Of a DNA stretch of 5,901 bases, positions 5,235 to 5,901 are shown piece by piece (position 1 is the first letter of the stretch; each line of letters opens with the position of its first letter). The position numbers and the translations under genes were made by a program. A model generated the notes under the pieces. It was not told the DNA's origin and searched no databases. It worked only from the letters and a program-made list of their open reading frames with translations. Source of the DNA: Paraclostridium ghonii (lineage in GTDB: Bacteria; Bacillota; Clostridia; Peptostreptococcales; Peptostreptococcaceae); NCBI RefSeq assembly GCF_023653455.1, contig NZ_JAKEDR010000193.1:1-5901 (forward strand). The letters run 5' to 3'.

Positions 5235-5248
5235 ATATTCTAGAATAT
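5235..5248. promoter_or_regulatory. 14-base perfect palindrome in the HAD gene leader
   Basis: ATATTCTAGAATAT is self-complementary over all 14 bases. It lies 41 bases upstream of the ATG and just downstream of the start expected from the promoter at 5262-5289. The position suits a repressor operator. The stem would have no loop, so a DNA site is more likely than an RNA hairpin. No regulator is recognised. Confidence 0.45.
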
Positions 5249-5261
5249 TAATACCATTTCC

Positions 5262-5289
5262 TTTATATTTTTACACTTTTACTTTTCAA
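5262..5289 (-). promoter_or_regulatory. Sigma-A-like promoter of the HAD hydrolase gene
   Basis: On the minus strand TTGAAA (5284-5289), a 16-base spacer and TATAAA (5262-5267) each match consensus at five of six positions. The start would be near 5255, giving a leader of about 60 bases. This is the best -35/-10 pair seen in the window. No terminator separates it from the DUF3793 stop at 5310, so some upstream readthrough is possible. Confidence 0.6.
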
Positions 5290-5309
5290 TTAATAGTAAC
5301 TATATTTTT

Positions 5310-5901
5310 TTAAACTACTTTTTTAATTTTATCTAGGGATTTATTATCTAACATGTTTCTCATTTTTTTTCTATCTTCTAAAAAATTATTATATATTCTA
5401 TCTGAAATCTCTGTACTTCCATACACCTTCCAATATTTAGTTTTTTGAAGTTCATAATTTCCATACCCCATAAAACCTACTACATCTTTTAATGGATATC
5501 CTAAAAAAATCCCTATTTCATGAGGGAATTCATTTTCTTTTAATCTATTTAGTAAAAAATTTATATAGTTTTCTAATGTATAATCATTAGGATATCCTAT
5601 AAATCTTAAGAAATTTATACACTTTTTATTATTTAATGTTTCTGTCAACGCTTGCTTATTTATAAATAACATTTTTATTTCACCATTATTTTTATAAACC
5701 ATTTCATATTTCAATCTAGAACAATTTTTAAAAAATGAATTTATTTGTTTTATCTTATATTCTTTTCTATTATCATTTAATGAAATATTTAATATTTCAC
5801 TAGGTTTAGATCCTAAAATTACAGGTCCTAAAAGTTCTAGTATCCATTTTATATAAGAAGAATTTATTCTATTTTTACATGAGTAATCACATTTTATATT
5901 C
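5310..5901 (-). CDS. DUF3793 family protein, C-terminal part (start beyond right edge)
   Basis: The frame is open from the TAA at 5310 to the window edge, giving 196 visible residues. The family signature F-P-H-E-I-G-I-F-L-G-Y-P-L is coded at 5528-5490, followed by D-V-V-G-F-M-G-Y and W-K-V-Y-G at 5432-5418, all typical of DUF3793. Upstream, the segment W-I-L-E-L-L-G-P-V-I-L-G-S-K-P-S-E-I-L (visible residues 19-37) matches the family's N-terminal half, where G-x-K-P-S/A is common. An internal TTG at 5714 would give a 134-residue protein, but it has no Shine-Dalgarno and would delete this conserved part, so the true start lies beyond 5901. Full-length members have roughly 190-220 residues, so little is missing. 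The protein is predicted soluble; its function is unknown. No convincing terminator follows, and the next gene starts 116 bases on. Confidence 0.85.
   Translation of the reverse strand, partial: NIKCDYSCKNRINSSYIKWILELLGPVILGSKPSEILNISLNDNRKEYKIKQINSFFKNCSRLKYEMVYKNNGEIKMLFINKQALTETLNNKKCINFLRFIGYPNDYTLENYINFLLNRLKENEFPHEIGIFLGYPLKDVVGFMGYGNYELQKTKYWKVYGSTEISDRIYNNFLEDRKKMRNMLDNKSLDKIKKVV

Noticed and set aside
5285..5312. Terminator after the DUF3793 gene
   Set aside because: Only a 4-bp AT stem with a tiny loop can form (around ATAGTAACTAT), which is too weak to call.

Overview
The window is strongly AT-rich, all seven genes lie on the minus strand, start sites carry purine-rich Shine-Dalgarno sequences, and genes end in hairpins followed by T-runs. 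It holds a YfcC/DcuC transporter, a Cof-type HAD phosphatase, a DUF3793 protein, a DUF4397 protein and a possible small acid-soluble spore protein. Together these point to a low-GC, probably spore-forming Clostridia chromosome, perhaps Peptostreptococcaceae. The family is an inference from protein types and composition, not from a marker gene.

Layout, read right to left in the direction of transcription. A DUF3793 protein enters from beyond the right edge and ends at 5310; its reading frame stays open to position 5901, so the start is outside the window. Next come a Cof-type HAD hydrolase (5193-4396) with its own promoter and a long terminator, a YfcC-family transporter (4169-2754) with an extended -10 promoter and a GAAA-capped terminator, a 72-residue SASP-like protein (2647-2429) with a possible sigma-G promoter, and a six-cysteine small protein (2255-1959). 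These look like single-gene transcription units. A two-repeat DUF4397 protein (1687-1058) follows. It ends at a hairpin only 32 bases before an alpha/beta-hydrolase (991-170), and 18 bases after that gene an acyltransferase-3 membrane protein begins at TTG 151 and runs off the left edge.

How the genes may work together. The hydrolase and acyltransferase are tightly spaced and are probably co-translated as an acyl-ester handling pair. No good promoter fits between the DUF4397 terminator and the hydrolase start, so the pair may depend on readthrough of that hairpin. The other genes show no evident shared pathway and read as ordinary housekeeping or sporulation-associated chromosome.

The points most worth a second look are two truncated edge genes that are easy to miss, a 19-base hairpin element shared by two terminators, an 18-base inverted repeat upstream of the DUF4397 gene, a 14-base palindrome just downstream of the HAD-gene promoter, and long poly-G Shine-Dalgarno tracts on two neighbouring genes. 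I found no CRISPR array, transposase, tRNA, rRNA or recognisable riboswitch, and no clear evidence of a wholly new system. No gap between genes exceeds 300 bases; the largest is 1688-1958.
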